A stretch of 64,000 nt of DNA from CADEEN01 sp963738425 (GTDB lineage Bacteria > Pseudomonadota > Gammaproteobacteria > Burkholderiales > Burkholderiaceae_C): positions 124,001 to 188,000 of the forward strand of contig CAVTWT010000029.1 in NCBI GenBank assembly GCA_963738425.1. Reading direction: 5' to 3'. Below the pieces are notes generated by a model. The model was not told the origin of the DNA and did not search any database. It worked only from the letters and a program-made list of their open reading frames with translations. Below, piece after piece: positions 33,120 through 40,415 of this stretch (position 1 is the stretch's first letter; every line of letters starts with the position of its first letter). Made by a program: the position numbers and the translations under genes.

Positions 33120-33332
33120 TTGAAATACTTCTACTGGACGATGGCCGTGCTGACGATCAGCACCTTCATTCCTTCTGCATTCTTTGTCGTGCTCTTCGCG
33201 GCCACCGGTGAAGAGGGCTGCATGCGCCGCGCCAAGACGCTGTGGCGTTTTGCAAAGTTGTTCGGGCTGCTCGGTTTCAACGTCGGCATCTGGGGCCATG
33301 TCGTCGTGGCGATCTGGCAGATGATCTTCTGA
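33120..33332 (+). CDS. Small hypothetical membrane protein
   Basis: This 70-residue protein begins with TTG at 33120 after a strong GAGGAGGAAG ribosome binding site. It has two hydrophobic segments (WTMAVLTISTFIPSAFFVVLF and LFGLLGFNVGIWGHVVVAIW) flanking a short cytoplasmic loop with CMRRAKTLWRFAKL. I do not recognise the family. Together with the preceding gene it forms a pair of tiny membrane proteins at the end of the dcw cluster. The strong ribosome binding site supports it as real. Confidence 0.65.
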   Translation: MKYFYWTMAVLTISTFIPSAFFVVLFAATGEEGCMRRAKTLWRFAKLFGLLGFNVGIWGHVVVAIWQMIF

Positions 33333-33347
33333 GGCGCTGATTGCGCG

Positions 33348-33896
33348 TCAATAGACCCGGCCCTTTCTGAACTGCGCATGCTGGCGCCGCGCCAGCGGCG
33401 CCACGCGTTCCAGCGCCGCCATCGACGCGCCCGCATGCGCATGCGTGATCGCGATGCCCAGCGCATCAGCGGCATCGGTGCCGGGCGCCGCGCGCAAGGA
33501 CAGCAGCCGCGTCACCATGGCTTGCACCTGCTCTTTTTTGGCGTGGCCGCTGCCGACGATGGCCTTCTTCATCTGCAGTGCCGTGTACTCGGAGACGATC
33601 AACTCCTTCGACACCAGCGCCGCCAGCGCCGCGCCGCGGGCCTGGCCGAGCAGCAAGGTGCTTTGCGGGTTGACGTTGACGAAGACGATCTCGACGGCGG
33701 CGCACTGCGCCTCGTAGCGCTGCGCCACTTCGCAGACGCCTTCGAAGATGATCTTCAAGCGGCCCGGCAGGTCGCCACGATCGACGGCCGCGGTCTTGAT
33801 CGTGCCGCTGGCCACGTAGCGCAGGCGCGGGCCGTCACAGTCGATGACGCCGAAACCGGTGGTCTGCAAGCCGGGGTCGATGCCGAGGATGCGCAT
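33348..33896 (-). CDS. ruvC: Holliday junction resolvase RuvC
   Basis: RuvC is the endonuclease that cuts Holliday junctions moved by RuvAB. The 182-residue protein has the first catalytic aspartate in RILGIDPGLQTTGFG, the glutamate in AAVEIVFVNVNPQSTLLLGQ, the KKAIVGSGHAKKEQVQ motif and the final acidic pair in DAADALGIAITHAH. The start at 33896 gives the normal length. The upstream in-frame extension is the repeat element and not RuvC-like. ruvA and ruvB are not adjacent. The start codon lies one base after the stop of a repeat-borne mini-ORF. Confidence 0.95.
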   Translation of the reverse strand: MRILGIDPGLQTTGFGVIDCDGPRLRYVASGTIKTAAVDRGDLPGRLKIIFEGVCEVAQRYEAQCAAVEIVFVNVNPQSTLLLGQARGAALAALVSKELIVSEYTALQMKKAIVGSGHAKKEQVQAMVTRLLSLRAAPGTDAADALGIAITHAHAGASMAALERVAPLARRQHAQFRKGRVY

Positions 33897-33975
33897 ATCA
33901 GGCCAGCGCCGGGCCGCCCCAAGCGGCCTGAGCTCCCCTCGGGGGACGCGAACGCAGTGAGCTTGGGGCTGACAT
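33897..33975 (-). repeat. Dispersed intergenic repeat, copy C
   Basis: This copy on the minus strand exactly fills the gap between the cdsA-like stop and the ruvC start. It contains the CCCCAAGCTCACT 5' part, a CCCCCGAGGGG core and the CTTGGGGCGGCCCGGCG 3' module. The structure is the same as in copies A and B. Confidence 0.8.
33898..33975 (-). CDS. Mini-ORF encoded by repeat copy C (25 residues)
   Basis: The ATG at 33975 follows the cdsA-like TAG without any gap (TAGATG). The frame stays open through the repeat for 25 codons, ending with TGA one base before the ruvC ATG. The peptide contains APSSLRSRPPRGA, in register with PPSSFHSLPPAGA of copy B. Position and frame are the same as in the other copies although the sequences differ. 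Confidence 0.4.
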   Translation of the reverse strand: MSAPSSLRSRPPRGAQAAWGGPALA

Positions 33976-34941
33976 CTAGACTTTGAAGTACCAGCGCACG
34001 GAGTGGAAGAACACCGGCGCCGCAAAGCACAGCGGCGCGATGCGGTCCAGCAATCCGACCGCCCCGGTCACGCCGGCGCGGTTGCCCCACTGGTGCACGC
34101 CGGCGTCGCGCTTCAAGGCCTTCATCACGAACTCGCCGAGCGTGCCGCACGCGGCAGCGATGAAGGCCACCACCAGCGCCTGCCCGGCCTTGAACGGCGT
34201 GATCCAGTACAGCGCGGCACCGAACCAGGCGGCCACGAAGGCGCCGATGAACCACGATCGGAACGAGAAGCTGCGGCTGATCTGCCGCGCCAGCGGCCGT
34301 CGCCGCAGCCAGCGGCTGGCCAGTTCCTGCACGAGTTGCGCGATCACGACGACGACAACGAGGAAGAACAGCAGGAAAGCGCCGCGGCCTTCGTATTTTT
34401 CGAACTCCAGCAACAACAGCGCCGGCGCGTGCGACAGGCCATAGACGCAGACGACGATGCCCCACTGGATCTTGGCGTTGCGCTCGAGGAATCGGTGCGG
34501 GTCGCCGGCCAGCGCGCTGACGACGGGCACTGCGAAAAACACATAGACCGGGATGAAGACGGTGAAGAAGTCGAAGCGGCGCAGGCCGACGATCAGGAAC
34601 TGCAGCGGCAGCACGATGAAGAAGGCCAGGATCAGCGTGCGGTGGTCGCTGCGCCGCGTGTGCTGCAGCGTGATGAACTCGCGCAGCGCCAGAAACGAGA
34701 ACAGGCCGAAGAAGATCGTCGAGCCGATCGGCCCACTCAGCCAGGCCAGCCAGAACAGCACGGTGCCGACCCACAGTGCGCGCAGATCGCGTTTGAAGCG
34801 CAGCCAGTTGTCGCTGTTCTCGTCGTGCGCACGCAGGGCATACAACATGGCGCCCAGCGTGACCAGCAGCAGCACACCGAACAGGATCAGGAACAGCAGG
34901 CCGACTTGTTCGTCGGGGGTCAGTCGTTTGAGTGCGCTCAT
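33976..34941 (-). CDS. Phosphatidate cytidylyltransferase (CdsA family)
   Basis: This 321-residue integral membrane protein belongs to the CdsA family, which makes CDP-diacylglycerol from phosphatidate and CTP. It has about eight membrane segments, starting with VGLLFLILFGVLLLVTLGAM. The C-terminal signature region is present (ALVVAFIAAACGTLGEFVMK, then ALKRDAGVHQWG). The family aspartate-rich ending appears as VGLLDRIAPLCFAAP. It lies directly downstream of a PlsC-like gene. The pairing resembles E. coli ynbB-type second copies rather than the housekeeping cdsA, which usually sits beside uppS and dxr, so it may be a specialised paralogue. Confidence 0.88.
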   Translation of the reverse strand: MSALKRLTPDEQVGLLFLILFGVLLLVTLGAMLYALRAHDENSDNWLRFKRDLRALWVGTVLFWLAWLSGPIGSTIFFGLFSFLALREFITLQHTRRSDHRTLILAFFIVLPLQFLIVGLRRFDFFTVFIPVYVFFAVPVVSALAGDPHRFLERNAKIQWGIVVCVYGLSHAPALLLLEFEKYEGRGAFLLFFLVVVVVIAQLVQELASRWLRRRPLARQISRSFSFRSWFIGAFVAAWFGAALYWITPFKAGQALVVAFIAAACGTLGEFVMKALKRDAGVHQWGNRAGVTGAVGLLDRIAPLCFAAPVFFHSVRWYFKV

Positions 34942-35053
34942 GTCAGCGCTCGCCGGGCCGCCACGGGCCACGAAGAGGCCCACTTCGTGAGCCACCAGGC
35001 GATGAGCGCCCCCACGGGGGGCAGCGAACAAAGTGAGCGTGGGGGCGAGTCAT
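34942..35053 (-). repeat. Dispersed intergenic repeat, copy D
   Basis: This copy on the minus strand fills the gap between the PlsC-like stop and the cdsA-like start. It has the CCCCCACGCTCACTTTG 5' part, the CTGCCCCCCGTGGGGGCGCTCA core and a GGCGGCCCGGCG 3' module. About 30 extra bases lie between core and 3' module compared with copies A to C. Confidence 0.8.
34943..35053 (-). CDS. Mini-ORF encoded by repeat copy D (36 residues)
   Basis: The ATG overlaps the PlsC-like stop as ATGA. The frame is open for 36 codons and ends with TGA one base before the cdsA-like ATG. The start contains TRPHAHFVRCPPWGRSS, aligned with copy B over the PP-x-G motif. The insertion of 33 bases relative to copies A and C keeps the frame, which supports selection on the frame or on its end point. 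Confidence 0.42.
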   Translation of the reverse strand: MTRPHAHFVRCPPWGRSSPGGSRSGPLRGPWRPGER

Positions 35054-35670
35054 GTGACGCGTGGCCGCAAGCCGATCACGGCGCTGCGCGCACGGTCGAG
35101 GAAGGAGCGTTTTTCTTCACCGCTCTCCAGCCGCATCGGCGCGCCGAACGTCACCGTGCACAGGATCGGTACCGGCACGACCTCGCCTTTGGGCATCACG
35201 CGCTGCACGTTGTCGATCCACGCCGGCACCAGCTGCACGTCGGGGAACTGCTCGGCCAGGTGATAGAGGCCGCTCTTGAAAATCTGCGGGTCGCCCTTGT
35301 TGCTGCGCGTGCCTTCGGGAAAGATCACCAGCGAGTCACCTTGCTTCAACGCCTCCGCGAGCGGCTCCAGCGGGTCCTGGTCATCGGTGCGCTGCCGGGC
35401 CACATAGACCGCGTTGAAGACCTCGCACGTGATCCAGTGCTTGAACGGACTCGACGTCCAGTAGTCCTTGGCCGCGATCGGCCGCGTCTTGCTGCGCAGG
35501 TCTTTCGGCAGCGCCGCCCAGATCAGCACCCAGTCGAGGTGGCTCTGGTGGTTGGCGAAGTAGATGCGCTGCTCGGCCGTCGGCGGGCAGCCCTTCCAAT
35601 GGCCCTGCGCGCCCGTGATCAAGCGGGCGATGAAGTTGAGCAGCAGGCCCATCAGGTCGGCACGGGTCAT
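35050..35670 (-). CDS. Lysophospholipid acyltransferase (PlsC-like)
   Basis: The 206-residue protein belongs to the 1-acyl-glycerol-3-phosphate acyltransferase family and would esterify position 2 of lysophosphatidate. Motif I is ANHQSHLDWV (HxxxxD), motif II lies near AVYVARQR, and motif III is VIFPEGTRSNKGDP. A hydrophobic N-terminus (LMGLLLNFIARLITG) attaches it to the membrane. The start at 35670 was chosen because the upstream residues look random. It forms a unit with the CdsA-like gene, linked by a repeat-borne mini-ORF, so consecutive steps of phospholipid synthesis are co-expressed. Confidence 0.9.
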   Translation of the reverse strand: MTRADLMGLLLNFIARLITGAQGHWKGCPPTAEQRIYFANHQSHLDWVLIWAALPKDLRSKTRPIAAKDYWTSSPFKHWITCEVFNAVYVARQRTDDQDPLEPLAEALKQGDSLVIFPEGTRSNKGDPQIFKSGLYHLAEQFPDVQLVPAWIDNVQRVMPKGEVVPVPILCTVTFGAPMRLESGEEKRSFLDRARSAVIGLRPRVT

Positions 35671-35735
35671 CTGACAAGCAATGTAGCCGCAGCGAACCCG
35701 ATGCCGCATCGGGAGAAATAGGCTAGGGTCTGGCC

Positions 35736-37097
35736 ATGGACACAGCCTCTGCCAAGCCCCATCTGGTTGTCATCGGTGGTGGCTTCGCCGGCCTGTGGTG
35801 CTCGCGTGCGCTGGCGTCGGCGCCGCTGGAGATCACGCTCGTCGATCGCGCCAACCACCACCTCTTTCAGCCGCTGCTCTACCAAGTGGCGACGGCGGGC
35901 CTGTCGGCCGGCGACATCGCGGCGCCGCTGCGCCACATCCTGTCCGGCCAGCGCAATGTCACGGTGCGGCTGGGCGAGGTCACTGCCATCGACACCGCCG
36001 CCAGGGGCGTGTTGCTGGCCGATGGCCAGACGCTGGTGTACGACTACCTTCTGGTCGCGAGCGGGGCCACCCATGCCTACTTCGGCCATGACGAATGGGC
36101 ACCGCATGCGCCAGGGCTGAAGACGCTCGACGATGCGATGAAGTTGAGGCGGCGCATCCTGCTCGCCTTCGAGCAGGCCGAAAACGCGCGCAGTGACATC
36201 GAGCGCGATGCCTGGCTGACGTTTGCCGTCGTCGGCGCCGGGCCGACCGGCGTCGAACTTGCGGGCACGCTCGCCGAGATCGCGCGCCACACGCTGAAGA
36301 ACGAGTTCCGCCATATCGACCCGGCCAAGGCGCGCGTGCAACTCATCGAAGCCGGGCCGCGCGCGCTGGCGACCTTTCCGCCCGTGCTGTCCGACAAGGC
36401 TGCGGCTCAGCTGCAGCGGCTGGGCGTGCAGGTGCTCACCGGCAGCGCGGTGCAGCACATCGACGCGCAGGGCTACGTGCGCGGCGGCGAGCGCGTTGAC
36501 GCGAAGACGGTGCTGTGGGCCGCGGGCGTCGCCGCCTCACCGCTGGGCGCGATGCTCGGCGCACCGCAGGACCGTGCCGGCCGCGTGCAGGTGCAGCCCG
36601 ATCTCACGGTGCCTGGACTGGACAACGTGTTCGTGGGTGGCGACCTGGCGACGCTCACGCAAGCCAATGGCAGGCCGGTGCCCGGCGTTGCGCCCGCAGC
36701 CAAGCAGATGGGTGCGCATGTGGCTGCGCTGATTCGCGCACGGGTCGCCGGCCGCCAGGATGTGACGCCCTTCGTCTACCGCGACTGGGGCAACATGGCG
36801 ACGATCGGCCGCATGGCCGCGGTGGTGGACATGCCGGGTGGCCTCAAGTTCTCGGGCGCGATGGCCTGGTGGTTCTGGCTGGCGGCACACGTCTTCTTCC
36901 TCATCGGCTTTCGCAACCGGCTGGTCGTGCTGATGAACTGGGGCTGGGCCTACACGACCTACCAGCGGCACGCGCGCGTGGTCTTCGGCGCCGGGCTGTC
37001 GCGTGACGGCCCGCCGCTGCATGACATGCCGTTGCAGGCACCGCCGCGCGATCCCGCACAATTGGCAGAGCCGTCAACACGACCCCAAGCGCAATGA
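35736..37097 (+). CDS. ndh: Type II NADH dehydrogenase (NDH-2)
   Basis: NDH-2 oxidises NADH and reduces quinone at the inner membrane without pumping protons. The 453-residue flavoprotein has the FAD loop HLVVIGGGFAGLWCSRAL, the NADH loop FAVVGAGPTGVELAGTLAE and the second FAD motif VFVGGDLATL. The conserved quinone-site region is PAAKQMGAHVAALI. Towards the C-terminus there is a hydrophobic stretch AWWFWLAAHVFFLIGF, which anchors the protein. It is divergent from the PlsC-like gene. It is likely monocistronic, as the next gene begins only 17 bases after but has its own lipoprotein signal and unrelated function. Confidence 0.92.
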   Translation: MDTASAKPHLVVIGGGFAGLWCSRALASAPLEITLVDRANHHLFQPLLYQVATAGLSAGDIAAPLRHILSGQRNVTVRLGEVTAIDTAARGVLLADGQTLVYDYLLVASGATHAYFGHDEWAPHAPGLKTLDDAMKLRRRILLAFEQAENARSDIERDAWLTFAVVGAGPTGVELAGTLAEIARHTLKNEFRHIDPAKARVQLIEAGPRALATFPPVLSDKAAAQLQRLGVQVLTGSAVQHIDAQGYVRGGERVDAKTVLWAAGVAASPLGAMLGAPQDRAGRVQVQPDLTVPGLDNVFVGGDLATLTQANGRPVPGVAPAAKQMGAHVAALIRARVAGRQDVTPFVYRDWGNMATIGRMAAVVDMPGGLKFSGAMAWWFWLAAHVFFLIGFRNRLVVLMNWGWAYTTYQRHARVVFGAGLSRDGPPLHDMPLQAPPRDPAQLAEPSTRPQAQ

Positions 37098-37113
37098 TGA
37101 AGTGCCTCTACGC

Positions 37114-38088
37114 ATGAAGCGGCGACAAATGGCCGCGGCCTTGGCCGGCGTGCCGCTCTTGCCGATGCTGACCGCCTGCGCCAGCCGGCGCCAGGAAATT
37201 CCCGAGCCGCCGCCGCGTGCCGGGCGCATCGTCGAACTCGGCGAGATCGCGTCCGCGAGCGCCAAGCTGCTGCCGCGCCAGGTGAGCGTGTGGCTGCCGC
37301 CGGGCTACGACCGCGAGCGCACGCGACGCTACCGCGTGCTCTACATGCACGACGGCCAGAACCTGTTCGACTCGCGCACGGCATTCGGTGGCGTGCCCTG
37401 GGGTGTGGACGAAGCGCTGGCGGCGCTGGTCGGCCTCGGCGAGGTGCCGCCGACGATCGTCGTCGCCGTGTGGAACACCGCGCAGCGCTGGTACGAGTAC
37501 GCGCCGGAAGCCGCATTGCGCGCGCTGCCCGCCGACGTGCGCGCCGCTGCCGACGCCGAGTTCCCGCTGCCCGGCGCCGACCTCGCAGCCGATGCCTACT
37601 TGCGCTTCCTCGCCGACGAACTCAAGCCGCAGATCGACCAGCGCTTTCGCACGCTGCCCTCGCGCGCCGATACCTTCGTCATGGGGTCGAGCATGGGTGG
37701 CCTGGCCGCGCTGTATGCGCTGTGCCGCCGCCCCGAGGTTTTCGGCGGTGCGGGCTGTCTGTCAACACACTGGCCGGTGACGCGCATCGCCGGCATTCAC
37801 GACAACCCCGGCGCGCCACCGATGATTGCGCTGTCGGCCGCGGTGCTCGGCTGGTTCGACGCCAACTTGCCGCGTGCCGGCGCGCAACGCCTCTACTTCG
37901 ACCACGGCACGCAGGGACTGGATCGCCTGTACGCGCCGTACCAGTCGCGCATGGATGCGATCGGCGCCGGCAAGGGCTATGTCGCCGGCAAGGACTGGGT
38001 GTCGAAGGCCGCGCCCGGCGCCGAGCACAACGAGGCGGCGTGGAACGCGCGCCTGCCGGCAGCACTGGGCTTTCTGCTGCGCGCCTGA
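37114..38088 (+). CDS. Lipoprotein esterase, alpha/beta hydrolase of the esterase D type
   Basis: This 324-residue protein resembles the putative esterase family (PF00756). The N-terminus MKRRQMAAALAGVPLLPMLT ends in the lipobox LTAC, so it is probably attached to a membrane from the periplasmic side. The core shows VSVWLPPGYDRER, VLYMHDGQNLFDSRTAF, the nucleophile motif FVMGSSMGGLAALYA and a histidine in PGAEHNEAAW. Related enzymes hydrolyse siderophore esters, formylglutathione or feruloyl esters. The substrate here is unknown. It begins 17 bases after the ndh stop and may be cotranscribed. Confidence 0.85.
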   Translation: MKRRQMAAALAGVPLLPMLTACASRRQEIPEPPPRAGRIVELGEIASASAKLLPRQVSVWLPPGYDRERTRRYRVLYMHDGQNLFDSRTAFGGVPWGVDEALAALVGLGEVPPTIVVAVWNTAQRWYEYAPEAALRALPADVRAAADAEFPLPGADLAADAYLRFLADELKPQIDQRFRTLPSRADTFVMGSSMGGLAALYALCRRPEVFGGAGCLSTHWPVTRIAGIHDNPGAPPMIALSAAVLGWFDANLPRAGAQRLYFDHGTQGLDRLYAPYQSRMDAIGAGKGYVAGKDWVSKAAPGAEHNEAAWNARLPAALGFLLRA

Positions 38089-38163
38089 ACGCCGGCCTTG
38101 CGCACGGTCAAGGCCGGCGCGTCCCACGTGGGCCACAGTCCCCGCTGAAAGGACTGCCTGGCC

Positions 38164-40299
38164 ATGAGCGACGCACCACTGTTCATCGACCGCCTCGACG
38201 CTGCCGTCGACCATGTGCTCGACACGATTGCCGGCGACATCGTGCTCGGTCTGCCGCTGGGCATCGGCAAGCCGAATCCGTTTGCCAATGCGCTGTACCG
38301 CCGCATCAAGGCCAACCCGGCGCGGCGGCTGCGCATCATCACCGCGCTGTCGCTGGGCAAGCCGGTGGGCCGCAGCGACCTCGAGCGCCACTTTCTCGAG
38401 CCGCTGGCCCTGCGCCTGTTTGCCGACTACCCCGATCTCGACTACGTGCAGGATCTGCGCGCCAACGCGCTGCCGCCGAACATCGAGGTCCGCGAGTTCT
38501 TCATGAAGACCGGCGACTACCTCGGCAACGCCTCGGCGCAGCAGGGCTACATCTCCACCAACTACACCTTTGTCGCGCGCGACATGGCGGTCCAAGGCAT
38601 GAACGTGATCGCGCAGGCGGTGGCCGCGCGCGGAGAAGGCGACGCGCTGAGGCTGTCGCTGTCGAGCAATCCGGACGTGACCTTCGAGGTCATCGAGCGC
38701 TACGCCGAGCGCGGCCAGCCGCTGCTGAAGGTGGCCGTGATCAACCGCAAGATGCCGTTCATGCCCAACGGCGCCGAGGTTGCACCGTCGATGTTCGACG
38801 TCGTCGTTACCGACCCCGCGGCCACACACACGCTGTTCGGCGCGCCCAACAGCAAGGTCACGCCGGCCGACTACGCGATCGGCCTGCACGCTGCCAGCCT
38901 GGTGGAAGACGGCGGCACGCTGCAGATCGGCATCGGCTCGCTCGGCGATGCGATCGCGCAGGCGCTGATCGTGCGCGACCGGCATGGTGCCGAGTTCCGC
39001 CGCCTCCTCGAATCGCTATGCCCGGACGATGCTTCAGGCCGGCTAACTGGCCGCTTCGACCAGGGCCTTTATGGCTGCTCGGAGATGTTCGTCAACGGCT
39101 TCCTGCGCCTCATCGAGGCCGGCATCGTGCGCCGCGAGGTCTTCGCCGATGCCGTGCTGCAGCAGTTGATCAACGACGGCCGCATTGCCGACGAGACGGT
39201 GACGGCGCAGACGCTGCGCGCGCTGCTCGAGGCCGGCCGTGTGCATTCGCCGCTCGGCGCCCCGGACCTGGCTTTCCTGCAGCGCTTCGGCATCCTGCGC
39301 CCCGAGGTGCGGCTGGACGGTGAGTCGCTGGTCATGGGCGATGTGCGCTGCAGTGCCGACCTGCGCGACGCCGCCACGTTCGACGCCGTCGCGACACAGA
39401 TGCTCGGCACGCGCCTGCTCGGCGGCATCTTCATGACCGGCGGCTTCTTCATCGGCCCGCAGGATTTCTACGAACGCCTGCGCACGATGCCGCCGCAGGA
39501 GCTGGCCAAGATCGACATGACGCGCATCGATTTCATCAACCAGCTCTACGGCACGGCGGCCGGCAGCGGCGACCTGAAGCGTGCGCAGCGGCGCAAGGCG
39601 CGCTTCATGAACACGACGATGATGGTGACGGCACTTGGCGCGGCCGTCAGCGACGCGTTGGAGTCGGGCCAGGTGGTCAGCGGCGTCGGTGGCCAGTACA
39701 ACTTCGTCGCCATGGCGCATGCGCTGCCCGATGCGCGCCTGGTGATGATGCTGCGCGCGACGCACGAACACCGTGACGGGCCGCAGAGCAGCATCGTCTG
39801 GAGTTATGGCCACGTCACGATCCCGCGCCACCTGCGCGACATCGTCGTCACCGAGTACGGCGTCGCCGACCTGCGTGGCCAGCCCGACCGCGAGGTCATC
39901 GAGCGCCTGATCGCGGTGGCCGACTCGCGCTTTCAGGACGATCTGGTGCGCGAGGCTGTCGCCCATGGCAAGCTGCCGCGCGACTACAGCGTGCCCGAGC
40001 GCTACCGGCAGAACCTGCCAGAAGCGCTGGAAGCCAAGCTGCACCCCTGGGCCGAAGCGGGCCTGCTGCCCGACTTCCCGTTCGGCACCGACCTGACCGA
40101 CGACGAGCTGCACATCGTGCGTGCGCTGAAAAAACTCAAGCATGCGACCGAGCACCCGCTGGAGCTGCTGGAGCAGGCGCTGCGCAGCCTGTGGGAGGGC
40201 AAGGAGGCGCCGCCTGCGTACCTCGAGCGGCTCGGGCTGGCCGAGGCGCACAGCTTCAAGGATCTGGTCGTGAGGCGGCTCTTCGCGGGGAATCTTTGA
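38164..40299 (+). CDS. Acetyl-CoA hydrolase/transferase family protein
   Basis: The 711-residue protein belongs to the acetyl-CoA hydrolase and CoA-transferase family, moving or releasing CoA from short acyl-CoAs. It starts with LDAAVDHVLDTIAGDIVLGL and LGIGKPNPFANALYRRI. The C-terminal AcetylCoA_hyd_C region includes SGQVVSGVGGQYNFVAMAHA and RHLRDIVVTEYGVADLRGQ. The length is typical of the long Burkholderiales form. The catalytic glutamate is probably in the segment around YGCSEMFVNGFL. It has a ribosome binding site and stands alone, convergent with purH. The physiological role could be acetate overflow or CoA recovery. Confidence 0.88.
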   Translation: MSDAPLFIDRLDAAVDHVLDTIAGDIVLGLPLGIGKPNPFANALYRRIKANPARRLRIITALSLGKPVGRSDLERHFLEPLALRLFADYPDLDYVQDLRANALPPNIEVREFFMKTGDYLGNASAQQGYISTNYTFVARDMAVQGMNVIAQAVAARGEGDALRLSLSSNPDVTFEVIERYAERGQPLLKVAVINRKMPFMPNGAEVAPSMFDVVVTDPAATHTLFGAPNSKVTPADYAIGLHAASLVEDGGTLQIGIGSLGDAIAQALIVRDRHGAEFRRLLESLCPDDASGRLTGRFDQGLYGCSEMFVNGFLRLIEAGIVRREVFADAVLQQLINDGRIADETVTAQTLRALLEAGRVHSPLGAPDLAFLQRFGILRPEVRLDGESLVMGDVRCSADLRDAATFDAVATQMLGTRLLGGIFMTGGFFIGPQDFYERLRTMPPQELAKIDMTRIDFINQLYGTAAGSGDLKRAQRRKARFMNTTMMVTALGAAVSDALESGQVVSGVGGQYNFVAMAHALPDARLVMMLRATHEHRDGPQSSIVWSYGHVTIPRHLRDIVVTEYGVADLRGQPDREVIERLIAVADSRFQDDLVREAVAHGKLPRDYSVPERYRQNLPEALEAKLHPWAEAGLLPDFPFGTDLTDDELHIVRALKKLKHATEHPLELLEQALRSLWEGKEAPPAYLERLGLAEAHSFKDLVVRRLFAGNL

Positions 40300-40310
40300 G
40301 CCGGTCGCGT

Positions 40311-40415
40311 CGCTGCGACAGAGTCCAGCTTCCCGCCACGGATCCGGCTCCGCCGGTCCGTCGGCGGACGGCCCCCTCGGGGGGTAGCGAGCGCTAGTGA
40401 GCTTGGGGGCTCACA
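40311..40415 (-). repeat. Dispersed intergenic repeat, copy E (mini-ORF broken)
   Basis: On the minus strand, directly after the purH stop, the sequence CCCCCAAGCTCACTAGCGCT and the CTACCCCCCGAGGGGGCC core repeat the element. The 3' part differs and contains its own inverted repeat (GTCCGCCGACGGAC). The ATG at the purH stop reads ATGTGA, so no mini-ORF is present. No gene follows in this direction, as the neighbouring gene is convergent. The core may act as a terminator for purH. Confidence 0.65.

Noticed and set aside
38164..40299. Fusion of two genes, considered because the acetyl-CoA hydrolase is long
   Set aside because: The reading is continuous, and the 700-residue form of this family is common in related bacteria.
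40300..40415. Mini-ORF in repeat copy E
   Set aside because: The ATG at the purH stop is followed directly by TGA, and no co-directional gene lies downstream.
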